A stretch of DNA of 64,000 nucleotides from Alkalibacterium sp. 20 (GTDB lineage Bacteria; Bacillota; Bacilli; Lactobacillales; Carnobacteriaceae_A): the NCBI RefSeq assembly GCF_001885615.1, contig NZ_LSRN01000056.1:48730-112729 (forward strand). Reading direction: 5' to 3'. Positions within the stretch are counted from its first letter, which is position 1. Each line of letters opens with the position of its first letter. The translations under genes were made by a program, and so were the position numbers. Positions 19,690 to 28,689 of this stretch are shown one piece after another. The notes under the pieces are model-generated. The model was not told the origin of the DNA and did no database searches. It saw nothing but the letters and a program-made list of their open reading frames with translations.

Positions 19690-20285
19690 TAATTATTACC
19701 TCTTTCTAGGTCGTGTTTTATCAAAGGGTTACTGTAGTGTTTTCTACATACCGGGTAATAGGACTCATTCCCACCTATGGCGATCTGCTCTCCCGTGTAT
19801 ATTGGTTCCCCGTCATGTACACGTAAATTCATAATTGCTTTTTTATGACAGAACCAGCAAATGGTTTTCATTTCTTCTATCTTGTCAGCTAAAAGTAGTA
19901 ATTGCTCAGACCCTTCAAACAACTGATTTCTAAAATCATTTTTCAAGCCAAAAGCCATAACAGGAATAGACAGTTCATCTACTATTTGGGCTAATTGATT
20001 GACATGTGTTCTTTTTAAAAATTGCGCTTCGTCGATCAACACGCACGCAACAGGTTTTTCCATCTCTTTTACAATTGAAAAGATATCCGTCTCGTCTTCA
20101 ACGGGTATGGCTTTCCGTTTCAATCCAATTCGACTCGAAATATAGCCTGATTCATCTCGAGTATCCAAAGCACTCGTAAACAAGACTACAGGCTTTTCCT
20201 GTTCTTCGTAATTATGTGCCACTTTCAAAATTTCAATCGATTTTCCACTGTTCATTGCTCCAAAACGAAAATACAATTGCGCCAT
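19689..20285 (-). CDS. tdk: Thymidine kinase
   Basis: Phosphorylates thymidine with ATP (type II TK1 fold). It has 198 residues. The P-loop is FGAMNSGKS (residues 8-16), Walker B-like [10 protein letters not shown], and a structural zinc site is formed by CWFC and a later C-R-K-H. A lasso segment GNESYYPVC binds thymidine. It is the first gene of the tdk-prfA-prmC-sua5 run, matching the Firmicutes order. The ribosome site before 20285 is weak. Confidence 0.95.
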   Translation of the reverse strand: MAQLYFRFGAMNSGKSIEILKVAHNYEEQEKPVVLFTSALDTRDESGYISSRIGLKRKAIPVEDETDIFSIVKEMEKPVACVLIDEAQFLKRTHVNQLAQIVDELSIPVMAFGLKNDFRNQLFEGSEQLLLLADKIEEMKTICWFCHKKAIMNLRVHDGEPIYTGEQIAIGGNESYYPVCRKHYSNPLIKHDLERGNN

Positions 20286-20478
20286 GAATAATTGCCCACT
20301 TTCTTTAGTATACTTCAGTCATCTCTTTTTCGTCTATTTAAATAGACTCCAATCCTTATAAATTATAAGTGATGCTAGTAAAAAGTACAAGTCTACAATA
20401 GATACTGCTCTATTTTTTCTGCATGTTTTCCCTTTATATGCTAAACTAAAGAAAAAAAAGTGATAGGAGCATGTATGT

Positions 20479-21429
20479 ATGTCAGAGCCTATATTTTTTA
20501 ACGGTGAATTTAAAGAAAAATTATGGGGTGGAAAGAAATTAAATGAATTTTTTAATTATCCTATTCCAAGTGAGAAAACAGGAGAATTGTGGGCTATTAG
20601 TGCTCACAATAACGGACCAAGTACTGTAATCAACGGACCTTATAAAGGGAAAACCCTAAAAGATTTATGGGATGAACATAAAGAGTTATTTGACTATGCT
20701 GAAGGAGCTGTTTTTCCGCTCCTGACAAAAATATTAGATGCACAGACAGATCTATCGGTTCAAGTTCATCCTGATGATAACTACGGCATGGCACACGAAG
20801 GTGAATTAGGTAAAACAGAATGCTGGTATATTATTGATGCTGAAGAAGGCGCTGAGATTGTTTATGGCCATCACGCTCAATCAAAAAAAGAGTTAGAAGA
20901 ACTTATTGAAACGGGACAATGGGATAAGCTGTTACGAAAAAAAGTAGTGAAACCCGGAGATTTCTTTTATGTTCCTAGCGGGACTATTCACGCTATTTGT
21001 GGTGGCATAATGATTCTAGAAACACAGCAATCGAGTGACACAACATACCGTGTTTATGACTACGACCGTGTTCAAGATAACGGAGAAAAAAGAGAATTGC
21101 ATATCGAAGATTCTATTGCCGTCACAACTGTGCCACATATCGACCCAGAACTAGAATTGCAAACCATAAAAAAGGAAGACTCTACAGAAACTATTTTGGT
21201 TACAAATTCATTCTTTACTGTAAAAGAATGGAATATAGAAGGTAAAGCCACCTTCCATAAAGAAGCTCCTTATACATTAGTGAGCGTACTAGGCGGTCAA
21301 GGACAGTTGATAATCGAAAACACTATTTACAATTGCACTAAAGGTGATCATTTTATTCTTCCAGCATCTGTTAAAACCTGGACATTTGAGGGTACTCTGC
21401 ACATGATTGCTTCACATCCAGGAAAATAA
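20479..21429 (+). CDS. manA: Class I mannose-6-phosphate isomerase
   Basis: Interconverts mannose-6-phosphate and fructose-6-phosphate; a zinc enzyme of the cupin fold. The 316-residue length matches the short Firmicutes form (ManA/Pmi of Bacillus). Zinc-site text is LSVQVHPDDNYG and GKTECWYII; the third block is VPSGTIHAI with Gly-Thr-Ile-His. It is divergent from tdk, alone in its transcription unit, and ends inside a very long terminator stem. The ATG is preceded by TAGGAG. Confidence 0.93.
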   Translation: MSEPIFFNGEFKEKLWGGKKLNEFFNYPIPSEKTGELWAISAHNNGPSTVINGPYKGKTLKDLWDEHKELFDYAEGAVFPLLTKILDAQTDLSVQVHPDDNYGMAHEGELGKTECWYIIDAEEGAEIVYGHHAQSKKELEELIETGQWDKLLRKKVVKPGDFFYVPSGTIHAICGGIMILETQQSSDTTYRVYDYDRVQDNGEKRELHIEDSIAVTTVPHIDPELELQTIKKEDSTETILVTNSFFTVKEWNIEGKATFHKEAPYTLVSVLGGQGQLIIENTIYNCTKGDHFILPASVKTWTFEGTLHMIASHPGK

Positions 21430-21490
21430 CAATAAAAAGCACCCGGAGAATCAGTATGAAAACTGATTCTCCGGGTGCTTTTTATTGTTA
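21427..21490 (+). terminator. manA terminator with 29-bp perfect stem
   Basis: Positions 21427-21455 are perfectly complementary to 21462-21490 around a six-base loop (ATGAAA). The stem includes the manA stop codon, has a GC-rich core (GCACCCGG/CCGGGTGC) and a T5 tract within the 3' arm. The symmetry allows termination on both strands. Confidence 0.9.
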
Positions 21491-21531
21491 ATGACACATT
21501 CGGTCAGTTCAGCTGTTGTCACCCTTCCTAA

Positions 21532-21755
21532 GTGTCGAACCTGGTTCAACTTCGGTCGTTTCAATAAATTTAGTCGCTCCTAACTACCGAACCTGTGCTT
21601 ATTCGGTAATTACTACAACACTTTCCATCCCTATGTGTCGAACCTGCCACAACTTCGGTCGTTTCAATAAGTTTAGCCGCTCCTAACTACCGAACCTGTG
21701 CTTATTCGGTAATTACTACAACACTTTCCATCCCTATGTGTCGAACCTGCTCACA
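21532..21755. repeat. 103-bp tandem intergenic repeat, about 2.2 copies
   Basis: The unit begins GTGTCGAACCTG at 21532, 21635 and 21738, an exact period of 103. Copies 1 and 2 differ at only a few positions; copy 3 stops after about 18 bases. A degenerate fragment of the unit's end lies upstream at about 21500-21531. Each unit contains two hairpin-forming halves: TCGAACC...ACTTCGGTC and TACCGAA...TTCGGTA. No reading frame of note runs through it. Location: between manA's terminator and that of the ABC exporter operon. Confidence 0.9.
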
Positions 21756-21837
21756 GTAACGTTTTCAATTAAACGAAACACAACTAATATTGGAATTACA
21801 ATACCTATTAAGTCTTGAGATTATAATTCCCTATACT

Positions 21838-21872
21838 AAAAAAAGCTGTCTCCTCATGAGACAGCTTTTTCT
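21838..21872 (-). terminator. Terminator of the ABC exporter operon
   Basis: Perfect stem AAAAAGCTGTCTC / GAGACAGCTTTTT with a five-base loop immediately after the stop of the leftward ABC gene; T-rich on both sides. Confidence 0.88.
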
Positions 21873-23735
21873 TTATACGGCTTTTAATTGTGCATCTGGC
21901 GTTTGGAATTGTGCGTTATATAAGTCGGCATAAAAGCCGTCTTGTTCCATTAATCCATCATGATCGCCTGTTTCCAGAACATCACCGTGATCCATAACGA
22001 TAATTTTGTCTGCATCTCTGATTGTAGACAAACGGTGAGCTACCACAAAACTCGTTCTGTTTTCTAGCAGTTTAACCATTGCGCGTTGGATCAAAATTTC
22101 AGTACGCGTATCTACAGAAGACGTTGCTTCATCTAATATTAAAATTTCGGGATCGGCAAGGAATGCTCTGGCAATCGTTATGAGTTGCCTTTGTCCTTGA
22201 GAAATGTTTGTCCCTTCCTCATTTAATATCGTATCATAACCGTCCGGTAAACGTCTGACAAATTCATCAACGTGAGCAGCTATTGAGGCTTCGAGTATTG
22301 TATCTTCACTCGGCTCTTCATCGTGACTACCATATTTAAGGTTTTCCCAAATCGTTCCATTAAACAACCATGTATCCTGCAGAACCATTGAGAATTTTCT
22401 TCTCAAGTCATTTCGCTCAATATCTCTTGTATCGATACCTTCATAACGAATACTTCCACCTTTAACATCATAAAACCGCTCAAGTAAATTGATCAGCGTC
22501 GATTTCCCTGCTCCAGTTGGTCCTACCACAGCAATCATCTCACCTTCTTTAACGGTTAAATTGAAGTTTGTCATCAGTAATTCGTCATTGTCATAACCAA
22601 ACTGAACATGTTCAAATTCAACCTTGTGTGGCGAACGTTTTTTGGGTTCCAGACCGGAATGTGTTTCTTCCATCGGCTCCTCATCAAGCACTTCAAAGAC
22701 TCGCTCACATGAAGCGATGGTTACTTGAATGGTGTTGGCTAAGTTTGCAATCTGTCTGACGGGTTGTGAGAATTGGTTAACGTATTGAATGAAGGCCTGC
22801 ACGTTACCTAAAGACACAGTCCCGTTAGCTACACCTATCCCACCGACAATAGCAACCCCAAAGTATCCCAAATCTCGTGAGAAGCTAACTAACGGCATCA
22901 TTATGCCTGTCAGAAATTGCGCTTTCCATGAGGCATCATTTAATTTAGCACTCTGTACCATAAATTTTTCTATTTCAGCTTCTTCTCGATTGTTCGTTTT
23001 AACTATTGTATGTCCTGAATACGTTTCTTCTACCTGATCATTGAGTATACCCAATTCTTTTTGCTGTAGTCCGAATTGTTTCTGAGACTTTGGTGCAACA
23101 TAAGCAATGAGTAAGAAACTTATAGGAACGGTTACGATTGTTACCAGGGACAGTCGAATATCGATAGCGAACATGATAACCAGGACAGTGACAAACTGGA
23201 CCACACTTAAAATGAATTGTGTCAATGATTGCTGCAGCGTGTTCGCAATCTGATCCATATCGTTAACTGCGCGTGACATAATATCCCCGTTAGAATGGGT
23301 ATCATAATAACGGATAGGTAATGTCGACATTTTTTCCTTCAAATCTTTTCGCATATCATAAACTGTTTTTTGAGCGATGCGGGCGGTAATGAATTGCTGG
23401 AAATATCGGAACACCGCTTCAATGATGTACACAACAGCAACGATATATAAGATGTTTCGAATAAAGTCGAAATCAATAGGGAGAGTTTCCGCTACCGTTC
23501 CAGCTTCTCTCAATGCTGTTCCTTCTTGAATGCCCTGATAAATTTCAGTTGTCGCTCGCCCTAAAATGTATGGTGCTATCGTAGCCATTACTGTTGAAGC
23601 AATAACCATCAGCAAGGTGCCCGCTAAAGCCCAAGAACGAGTGGACATGTACCGGACAAGTCTGTGAGTCGTTCCCCAGAAATCTTTTGCTTTTTCAGCT
23701 TTTAAGTGAGCCGCATTTTTTTCGCTATCTTTCAT
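21873..23735 (-). CDS. ABC exporter half-transporter, catalytically canonical subunit
   Basis: A 620-residue membrane-plus-ATPase protein of the multidrug (LmrD/YfiC) type. Six transmembrane helices span about residues 30-340, followed by an ATPase with Walker A GPTGAGKST, Q-loop VLQDTWLF, signature ISQGQRQL, Walker B ILILDEATSSVD and switch AHRLST. The catalytic Glu and His are both present, unlike in its partner. Start overlaps the partner's stop (TAATG). With the preceding gene it should form a heterodimeric exporter at the plasma membrane; drug or lipid substrates are typical for the family, but none is proven here. Confidence 0.92.
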   Translation of the reverse strand: MKDSEKNAAHLKAEKAKDFWGTTHRLVRYMSTRSWALAGTLLMVIASTVMATIAPYILGRATTEIYQGIQEGTALREAGTVAETLPIDFDFIRNILYIVAVVYIIEAVFRYFQQFITARIAQKTVYDMRKDLKEKMSTLPIRYYDTHSNGDIMSRAVNDMDQIANTLQQSLTQFILSVVQFVTVLVIMFAIDIRLSLVTIVTVPISFLLIAYVAPKSQKQFGLQQKELGILNDQVEETYSGHTIVKTNNREEAEIEKFMVQSAKLNDASWKAQFLTGIMMPLVSFSRDLGYFGVAIVGGIGVANGTVSLGNVQAFIQYVNQFSQPVRQIANLANTIQVTIASCERVFEVLDEEPMEETHSGLEPKKRSPHKVEFEHVQFGYDNDELLMTNFNLTVKEGEMIAVVGPTGAGKSTLINLLERFYDVKGGSIRYEGIDTRDIERNDLRRKFSMVLQDTWLFNGTIWENLKYGSHDEEPSEDTILEASIAAHVDEFVRRLPDGYDTILNEEGTNISQGQRQLITIARAFLADPEILILDEATSSVDTRTEILIQRAMVKLLENRTSFVVAHRLSTIRDADKIIVMDHGDVLETGDHDGLMEQDGFYADLYNAQFQTPDAQLKAV

Positions 23736-25456
23736 TAAATGTCCTCTCCTTTCAACTGAGACTCCATTATTTCCTGGTAAACCTTGTTCGTTGCTTTTAA
23801 TTCTTCATGTGTACCCTTACCGGCTATAATGCCTTTATCCAGAACGATGATTTCATCAGCATCCACAACTGTACTGATTCGTTGAGCAATGATCACAACG
23901 GCTACCTCTTTTGTTTCTGGTGCCAATGCTTCTCTCAGCATAGCATCTGTCTTGAAATCAAGAGCTGAGAAAGAATCATCAAACACTAAAATATCAGCAT
24001 CTGTTACCAGTGCTCTCGCAATACTTAATCGCTGTCTTTGACCGCCAGAGAAGTTTCCTCCTCCTTGTTCAACGCGGGAGTCTAAACCTTCTGATAAACC
24101 CGATACAAAGTCCTTGCCTTGAGCTATATTCAAAGCATGCCATATTTCTTCATCACTAGCATCCGGCTTACCGTATTTCAAATTATCTCGAATGGTTCCG
24201 GAAAACAAGACCGCTTTTTGAGGAGCAAAACCAATAAGTTGACGCAATTCTCCTTGTTTGACATTTTTAATGTCAATACCGTTAACTTCTACCGATCCAC
24301 TTTCTACATCATAAAGACGTGGGATCAAATTGGCTAACGTTGTTTTTCCAGAACCGGTTCCTCCGATTATAGCTAATCGTTCACCTTTTTTCAGAGTGAA
24401 ATCAATATCTTTTAGAGCCAGTTTTTCAGCTCCTGTATATCGATAATTAACATGATTGAAGTGTAATGAAGCATCTTGTTCTTTATTTAATTTGGTCGGA
24501 TGATCAGGGTCTTTAATAATATTAGGTGTATCCAATACTTCTATGATACGTGCAGCAGCAATCTGTCCTCTCGGCAGGAAAAAGAGGACCATAGAAACCA
24601 TAAAGACGCCAATAAGAATTTGCATGGCGTAAGTCATAAAAGCGACTAAATTACCCACTTGCATATCCCCTGTACTGATCAATTGAGACCCAAACCAGAC
24701 AATCATAATATTCGTTACACTTACTGCTAAAATCATTGAAGGCATCATAAATGCCAAGCGGGTGTATGCTTTAATTGACGTTGCAGCAAAGTCCCAGTTG
24801 GCTTCATCAAAGCGTTCTTTCTCATACTCATCTTTATTGAATGCTCGGATCACACGAATCCCTGTTAACCCTTCTCGAAACACCTTATTGAGCCTGTCTG
24901 TCTTCAATTGCATGGATTTAAAGATAGGGCCCGTAGATTTCAAAATAAATAATAATAGGAGACCTAAAATTGGCATAGAGACCAAGAAAACAAAGGCTAA
25001 TTGAGGTTCTCTTATAAAAGCCATAACACCTGCCCCAATAACAAGAAAAGGAGCCAGCATCATCATACGCAAGACCATCATCATTACAAACTGAATTTGC
25101 ATGACGTCATTCGTAGTTCGCGTAATCAATGTAGATGTTCCAAATTTGTCGATTTCCTCGTTGGTAAAATAAGATACCATTGTATAAATTTTTCTACGGA
25201 TCTTATCACCTAAACCTTGTGATTCTTTTGCCGCGTAATAGACATTTATTAATGCAGCAACAATCGTGATCAACGTGAAGGCTAGCATAATAAAGCCTGT
25301 ACGTATGATGTAATTTATATCGCCTTCTGCAACACCGTAATCAATAATATTAGCCGTGAATGTTGGCAGGGCTAACATTCCCACAACTTGTATGGCTAAA
25401 AATATCAAACTTAATAATATTCGCCACGGGTTCATCCATTTCGCTAATCTAATCAT
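23735..25456 (-). CDS. ABC exporter half-transporter with degenerate ATP site
   Basis: A 573-residue partner (LmrC/YfiB type) of the next gene. Six transmembrane helices precede an ATPase domain with Walker A GGTGSGKTT and signature FSGGQRQRLSIARAL. Walker B reads LVFDDSFSALD, with Asp in place of the catalytic Glu, and the switch region reads IIAQRIST, with Gln in place of His. These replacements are what is known for the non-catalytic subunit of heterodimeric exporters such as LmrCD and TM287/288. The ATG overlaps the stop of the tetR gene (ATGA), so all three genes form one tightly coupled operon. Confidence 0.92.
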   Translation of the reverse strand: MIRLAKWMNPWRILLSLIFLAIQVVGMLALPTFTANIIDYGVAEGDINYIIRTGFIMLAFTLITIVAALINVYYAAKESQGLGDKIRRKIYTMVSYFTNEEIDKFGTSTLITRTTNDVMQIQFVMMMVLRMMMLAPFLVIGAGVMAFIREPQLAFVFLVSMPILGLLLLFILKSTGPIFKSMQLKTDRLNKVFREGLTGIRVIRAFNKDEYEKERFDEANWDFAATSIKAYTRLAFMMPSMILAVSVTNIMIVWFGSQLISTGDMQVGNLVAFMTYAMQILIGVFMVSMVLFFLPRGQIAAARIIEVLDTPNIIKDPDHPTKLNKEQDASLHFNHVNYRYTGAEKLALKDIDFTLKKGERLAIIGGTGSGKTTLANLIPRLYDVESGSVEVNGIDIKNVKQGELRQLIGFAPQKAVLFSGTIRDNLKYGKPDASDEEIWHALNIAQGKDFVSGLSEGLDSRVEQGGGNFSGGQRQRLSIARALVTDADILVFDDSFSALDFKTDAMLREALAPETKEVAVVIIAQRISTVVDADEIIVLDKGIIAGKGTHEELKATNKVYQEIMESQLKGEDI

Positions 25457-26094
25457 TCGCTCTCCTCTTTCTTATCGGAAATGGCAATGCCATAAGTGAT
25501 CCATTCCAATCGTTTTGAAAATAAGACCTGGGTCTCACTGACAGATAATTCTTCCCAGAAACCTTCCATGACCGTGTCATTCAGCATGCTTAAAATATAT
25601 CTTAAAACATCAATAAGTTCTGCTTCAGACGTCACTTTAAGATTACCTCTTTTTACAACATCAACTATGCGTTTACCGTCTGGTAGTTTATGAGATCTTG
25701 TCTGCTTAAAATCCACGCGGGCTTCTTGATTTATCTGATAATTCATGTGTAGATACATATTCTCAAAGAAGCCGAATTTTTCAGATTCCATGATGTATTT
25801 TATATATTTCTCACTGAATAGTTTATATCCTTCATAGAAATCACCATCTTTTTCCGTAAAACTTTTAAACATCAAATTGCGATAATTATAGCGGAATTTC
25901 CCAATCAAAAAGAAATATAAGTCTTTTTTATCTTCAAAATATTGATAAAAACTTCCTCGAGATATTTTAGCATTTTTTACGATATTTGAAATAGATGCTT
26001 CATTTAAAGACTTGGCCGAGAACTCTTTCATTGCTCCAGCTATTAATCGTTTCTTCTTGTCTTCGGGTAAATTAAAAAATGTTTGTGTCGGCAT
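25453..26094 (-). CDS. TetR/AcrR-family repressor of the ABC exporter operon
   Basis: A 213-residue regulator with an N-terminal TetR helix-turn-helix (KISRGSFYQYFEDKKDLY at about 38-55) and a C-terminal ligand-binding helical domain without recognisable identity. The longer frame opens at 26136, but AAGGAGG places the start at ATG 26094 (MPTQTFFNL). It is first in the operon with the two exporter subunits. Two palindromes around the promoter (see separate entry) point to autoregulation, probably relieved by an exporter substrate. Confidence 0.92.
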   Translation of the reverse strand: MPTQTFFNLPEDKKKRLIAGAMKEFSAKSLNEASISNIVKNAKISRGSFYQYFEDKKDLYFFLIGKFRYNYRNLMFKSFTEKDGDFYEGYKLFSEKYIKYIMESEKFGFFENMYLHMNYQINQEARVDFKQTRSHKLPDGKRIVDVVKRGNLKVTSEAELIDVLRYILSMLNDTVMEGFWEELSVSETQVLFSKRLEWITYGIAISDKKEESE

Positions 26095-26122
26095 ATCATA
26101 GCCTCCTTCTGCAAATATAAAA

Positions 26123-26173
26123 TGACAAATTGTCACATTAAACTATTATATGTGACAGCTTGTCATAACGCAA
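26123..26173 (-). promoter_or_regulatory. Promoter with two palindromic TetR-type operators
   Basis: Read leftward: -35 TTGCGT (26173-26168), 17-base spacer, -10 TATAAT (26150-26145). Two copies of TGACA-N3-TGTCA lie at 26153-26165 (inside the spacer) and 26123-26135 (after the -10, around or just past the start point), centres exactly 30 bp apart. The upstream gene is the tetR-like gene at 26094. The sites are seen; binding by that protein is inferred. Confidence 0.8.
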
Positions 26174-26193
26174 GCGATTTTCTCTAAAAAAAT

Positions 26194-26227
26194 ACGTTTT
26201 AATCCCCGTTCCCAAGAATTAAAACGT
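26194..26227 (-). terminator. Terminator after the AI-2E-family permease gene
   Basis: ACGTTTTAAT (26194-26203) pairs with ATTAAAACGT (26218-26227); read leftward it continues into seven T. It lies between the permease stop (26232) and the tetR promoter. Confidence 0.8.
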
Positions 26228-26231
26228 CAGC

Positions 26232-27443
26232 TTATTTAGATGTTTCAATTATTTCCTTTGAAATTTCAGCTGTTTCATCTTCGCTCTCATAAAGACCTGA
26301 ATACTTTTTATACCATTCAAAAAGCATTGAAACGGCTATTTTAATGATGGCATAACCTGGTATCCCAAAAACAACACCTATCAATCCAAATAAACGACCT
26401 GCAATAAGCAATAGAAAAATAATATTGACAGGATGGATCTTCAATGAACTGCCCAAAACCTGAGGAGAGATCACGCGGCCCTCCAGCAACTGTTCGATTC
26501 CAAAAACAATAAGGACTTTAAACAACATAAACGGTGAATCGACTACAGCTATAATCAGCGCAGGTATGGTAGCTATAATAGAGCCCAGATAAGGGATTAA
26601 ATTTAATAAGCCTGCAAATATGCCTAATGTCAAAGCAAAATCTAATCCTATCAGCGAAAATCCAATATAGAACATAAACCCTACAAATATAGCTACAATC
26701 AGTTGTCCCCTAACATAATAGCTTACTTGTCTGTTGATATCTGTTAAAAGCTTAATAACCGTTGGTCTCGCTTTAGTAGGTATGAATTTTAAAGCTCTAT
26801 GTGGTAAATCTTTCCCGTCTTTAAGTAGGTAATATAGAACAAACGGCGTGGTAAACAGCGTTATAAATAGACGAGTAATTATCCCGATTACACTGCCAAT
26901 CCCGCCAACAGTTGCATTTAAAACAGCTGACATTTGATTCGTGACTGTTTCAATAAAGGGGGTTTCGCCATTTTCATTCATAAATCCTGATAAGGCTTGA
27001 GTATTAAAAAGAGATTCTATCTGACCAATAAAATTAGACCAATAAGACGGCCAGCTTTCAAAAAGCGAAGCAACCTGCTGTTGAATAATCGGAACAAGAT
27101 AATTCATTCCTCCTATTATGAGAAGAATAACAACACTAAAAACGAACGCAATAGCCGAATTTCCAGAAAAACGTTTCTTTTCTAACCAGTCAACCACTGG
27201 CCTAAGGAGATGATAAAAGATAACGGCAAAAACGATTGGTGGTCCAATAATGCTAAACGCAATTGCAATTGGCTCAAATATAAAAGAAATACTGGTAATC
27301 ATATAAATATTTACTGCTAAAAGAAAGATGATCAGAAGAACCGTCACAAATTTATTATCTATTATCTGCTTCCAGAACCAAGTCTTATACCATTGTTCAG
27401 TGTTTTTCTTTTTCTCTTTCTCTTTAATTTCCACGTCTTTCAC
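26232..27443 (-). CDS. AI-2E-family (PF01594) membrane permease
   Basis: A 403-residue polytopic protein. A charged N-terminus (residues 1-20) precedes about eight hydrophobic helices. The family-type core GLLNLIPYLGSIIATIPALIIA and the late LEGRVISPQVLGSSLKIHPV are visible. Members export autoinducer-2 (TqsA) or act as Na+/H+ antiporters in alkaliphiles; which applies here is not decidable. The start GTG at 27443 has AGGAG only three bases away; a GTG three codons later is an alternative. It is monocistronic. Confidence 0.85.
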   Translation of the reverse strand: MKDVEIKEKEKKKNTEQWYKTWFWKQIIDNKFVTVLLIIFLLAVNIYMITSISFIFEPIAIAFSIIGPPIVFAVIFYHLLRPVVDWLEKKRFSGNSAIAFVFSVVILLIIGGMNYLVPIIQQQVASLFESWPSYWSNFIGQIESLFNTQALSGFMNENGETPFIETVTNQMSAVLNATVGGIGSVIGIITRLFITLFTTPFVLYYLLKDGKDLPHRALKFIPTKARPTVIKLLTDINRQVSYYVRGQLIVAIFVGFMFYIGFSLIGLDFALTLGIFAGLLNLIPYLGSIIATIPALIIAVVDSPFMLFKVLIVFGIEQLLEGRVISPQVLGSSLKIHPVNIIFLLLIAGRLFGLIGVVFGIPGYAIIKIAVSMLFEWYKKYSGLYESEDETAEISKEIIETSK

Positions 27444-27604
27444 CCACTCCTACTTCCTGCTAATTAGTTATATTTTAGCATATAACCTGGACTAAAAGGA
27501 ACAGATATAAACCAACCCAAAATAGAGCAGTCTCTTTTGTATCCTGCTTCTTAATTCTGTTATACTATTTAAGTGAATTGAATCGATTTAAGGAGGAATA
27601 AAAA

Positions 27605-28642
27605 GTGAATCAAAAGATCTTGCTAGGTACGTATACTAAAAGAGAAAGTAAGGGTATATATAGCATAGAATTAGATAAATCAGAAAAAAAATTAAAACAC
27701 TTAAAAGAAGAAGTGCATATAGAGAGCCCTACTTATCTTGCCGGGAATGAAGATTACAGTTTGCTTTTTTCAATTGCAAAATCGCCTGATGGAAAAGGGG
27801 GCATTAAATCTTTCAAGAAAAGTACAGACGGTTTATATACTGAAGTAGCTAGCTTGTTCGAAGAAGGCGCACCGCCTTGTTATATCGCATATGATCGGAC
27901 TAAAAATCTAGTATATACTGCCAACTACCATAAAGGTGAAGTATGTGTATACCAGACATCACCAGAAGGTCAATTGTCGTTACTAGATAAAAATATACAT
28001 TCAGGGAAATCTGTCCATGAAAATCAAAAGTCCCCTCATGCACATTATTTCGATCTTACGCCCGATGGACAGTTTCTAATTGCCTGTGATTTAGGTACCG
28101 ATGAAGTGGTGATGTACACGCTTGATGAGGGAAACAAGTTAACTGTTAGTGATATCATCTCTTTTACTCCAGGAACAGGTCCCAGACATGTTGTGTTCCA
28201 TCCCAACAATCGTTTTGCTTATGTGTTCGGGGAATTAAGCAGTGATGTTTTGGTTTTCAACTATAACAGTCAGACTGGAACATTGAGTCCTATTCAAACC
28301 ATCTCATCTATACCACAGGATCATGAAACATTTAATGGTGGCGCTGCGATTCGCGTATCTTCTGATGGTAAGTTTCTCTATGCATCAAATCGTGGACACG
28401 ACTCTATTGTCACATACAAAGTAGCTGACGACGGAACCTTATCCTTAGTTAATTACACGTCAACTGAAGGACAGACACCTCGTGATTTTAATCTTGATCC
28501 TTCTGAGGCTTTTATCGTTGTTGGTCATCAAGATTCTGACAATTTAACATTATTTGAAAGAAATAAAGAGAACGGGACACTCACACTCATACAAAAAGAC
28601 GTATACGCCCCTGAAGTTATTTGTGTCCAATTTGAATCTTAA
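27605..28642 (+). CDS. Lactonase-family beta-propeller protein (6-phosphogluconolactonase type)
   Basis: A 345-residue seven-bladed propeller of the PF10282 family (Pgl/YkgB), whose studied members hydrolyse 6-phosphogluconolactone in the oxidative pentose phosphate route. Repeated blade text such as HVVFHPNNRFAYVF, IRVSSDGKFLYASNRG and PRDFNLDPSEAFIVVG supports the fold, as do the conserved PHAHY and GPRH segments. The start is GTG at 27605 with AAGGAGG upstream. Cytosolic, first of two plus-strand genes with the flavin reductase. Confidence 0.85.
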   Translation: MNQKILLGTYTKRESKGIYSIELDKSEKKLKHLKEEVHIESPTYLAGNEDYSLLFSIAKSPDGKGGIKSFKKSTDGLYTEVASLFEEGAPPCYIAYDRTKNLVYTANYHKGEVCVYQTSPEGQLSLLDKNIHSGKSVHENQKSPHAHYFDLTPDGQFLIACDLGTDEVVMYTLDEGNKLTVSDIISFTPGTGPRHVVFHPNNRFAYVFGELSSDVLVFNYNSQTGTLSPIQTISSIPQDHETFNGGAAIRVSSDGKFLYASNRGHDSIVTYKVADDGTLSLVNYTSTEGQTPRDFNLDPSEAFIVVGHQDSDNLTLFERNKENGTLTLIQKDVYAPEVICVQFES

Positions 28643-28689
28643 AAAACAGGTTTGATTAAAGTTTCGTCATACCATTGAAGGAGTCAATT

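Noticed and set aside
21500..21755. CRISPR array
   Set aside because: The period is 103 bases with nearly identical whole units; there is no pattern of short repeats with unique spacers and there are no cas genes.
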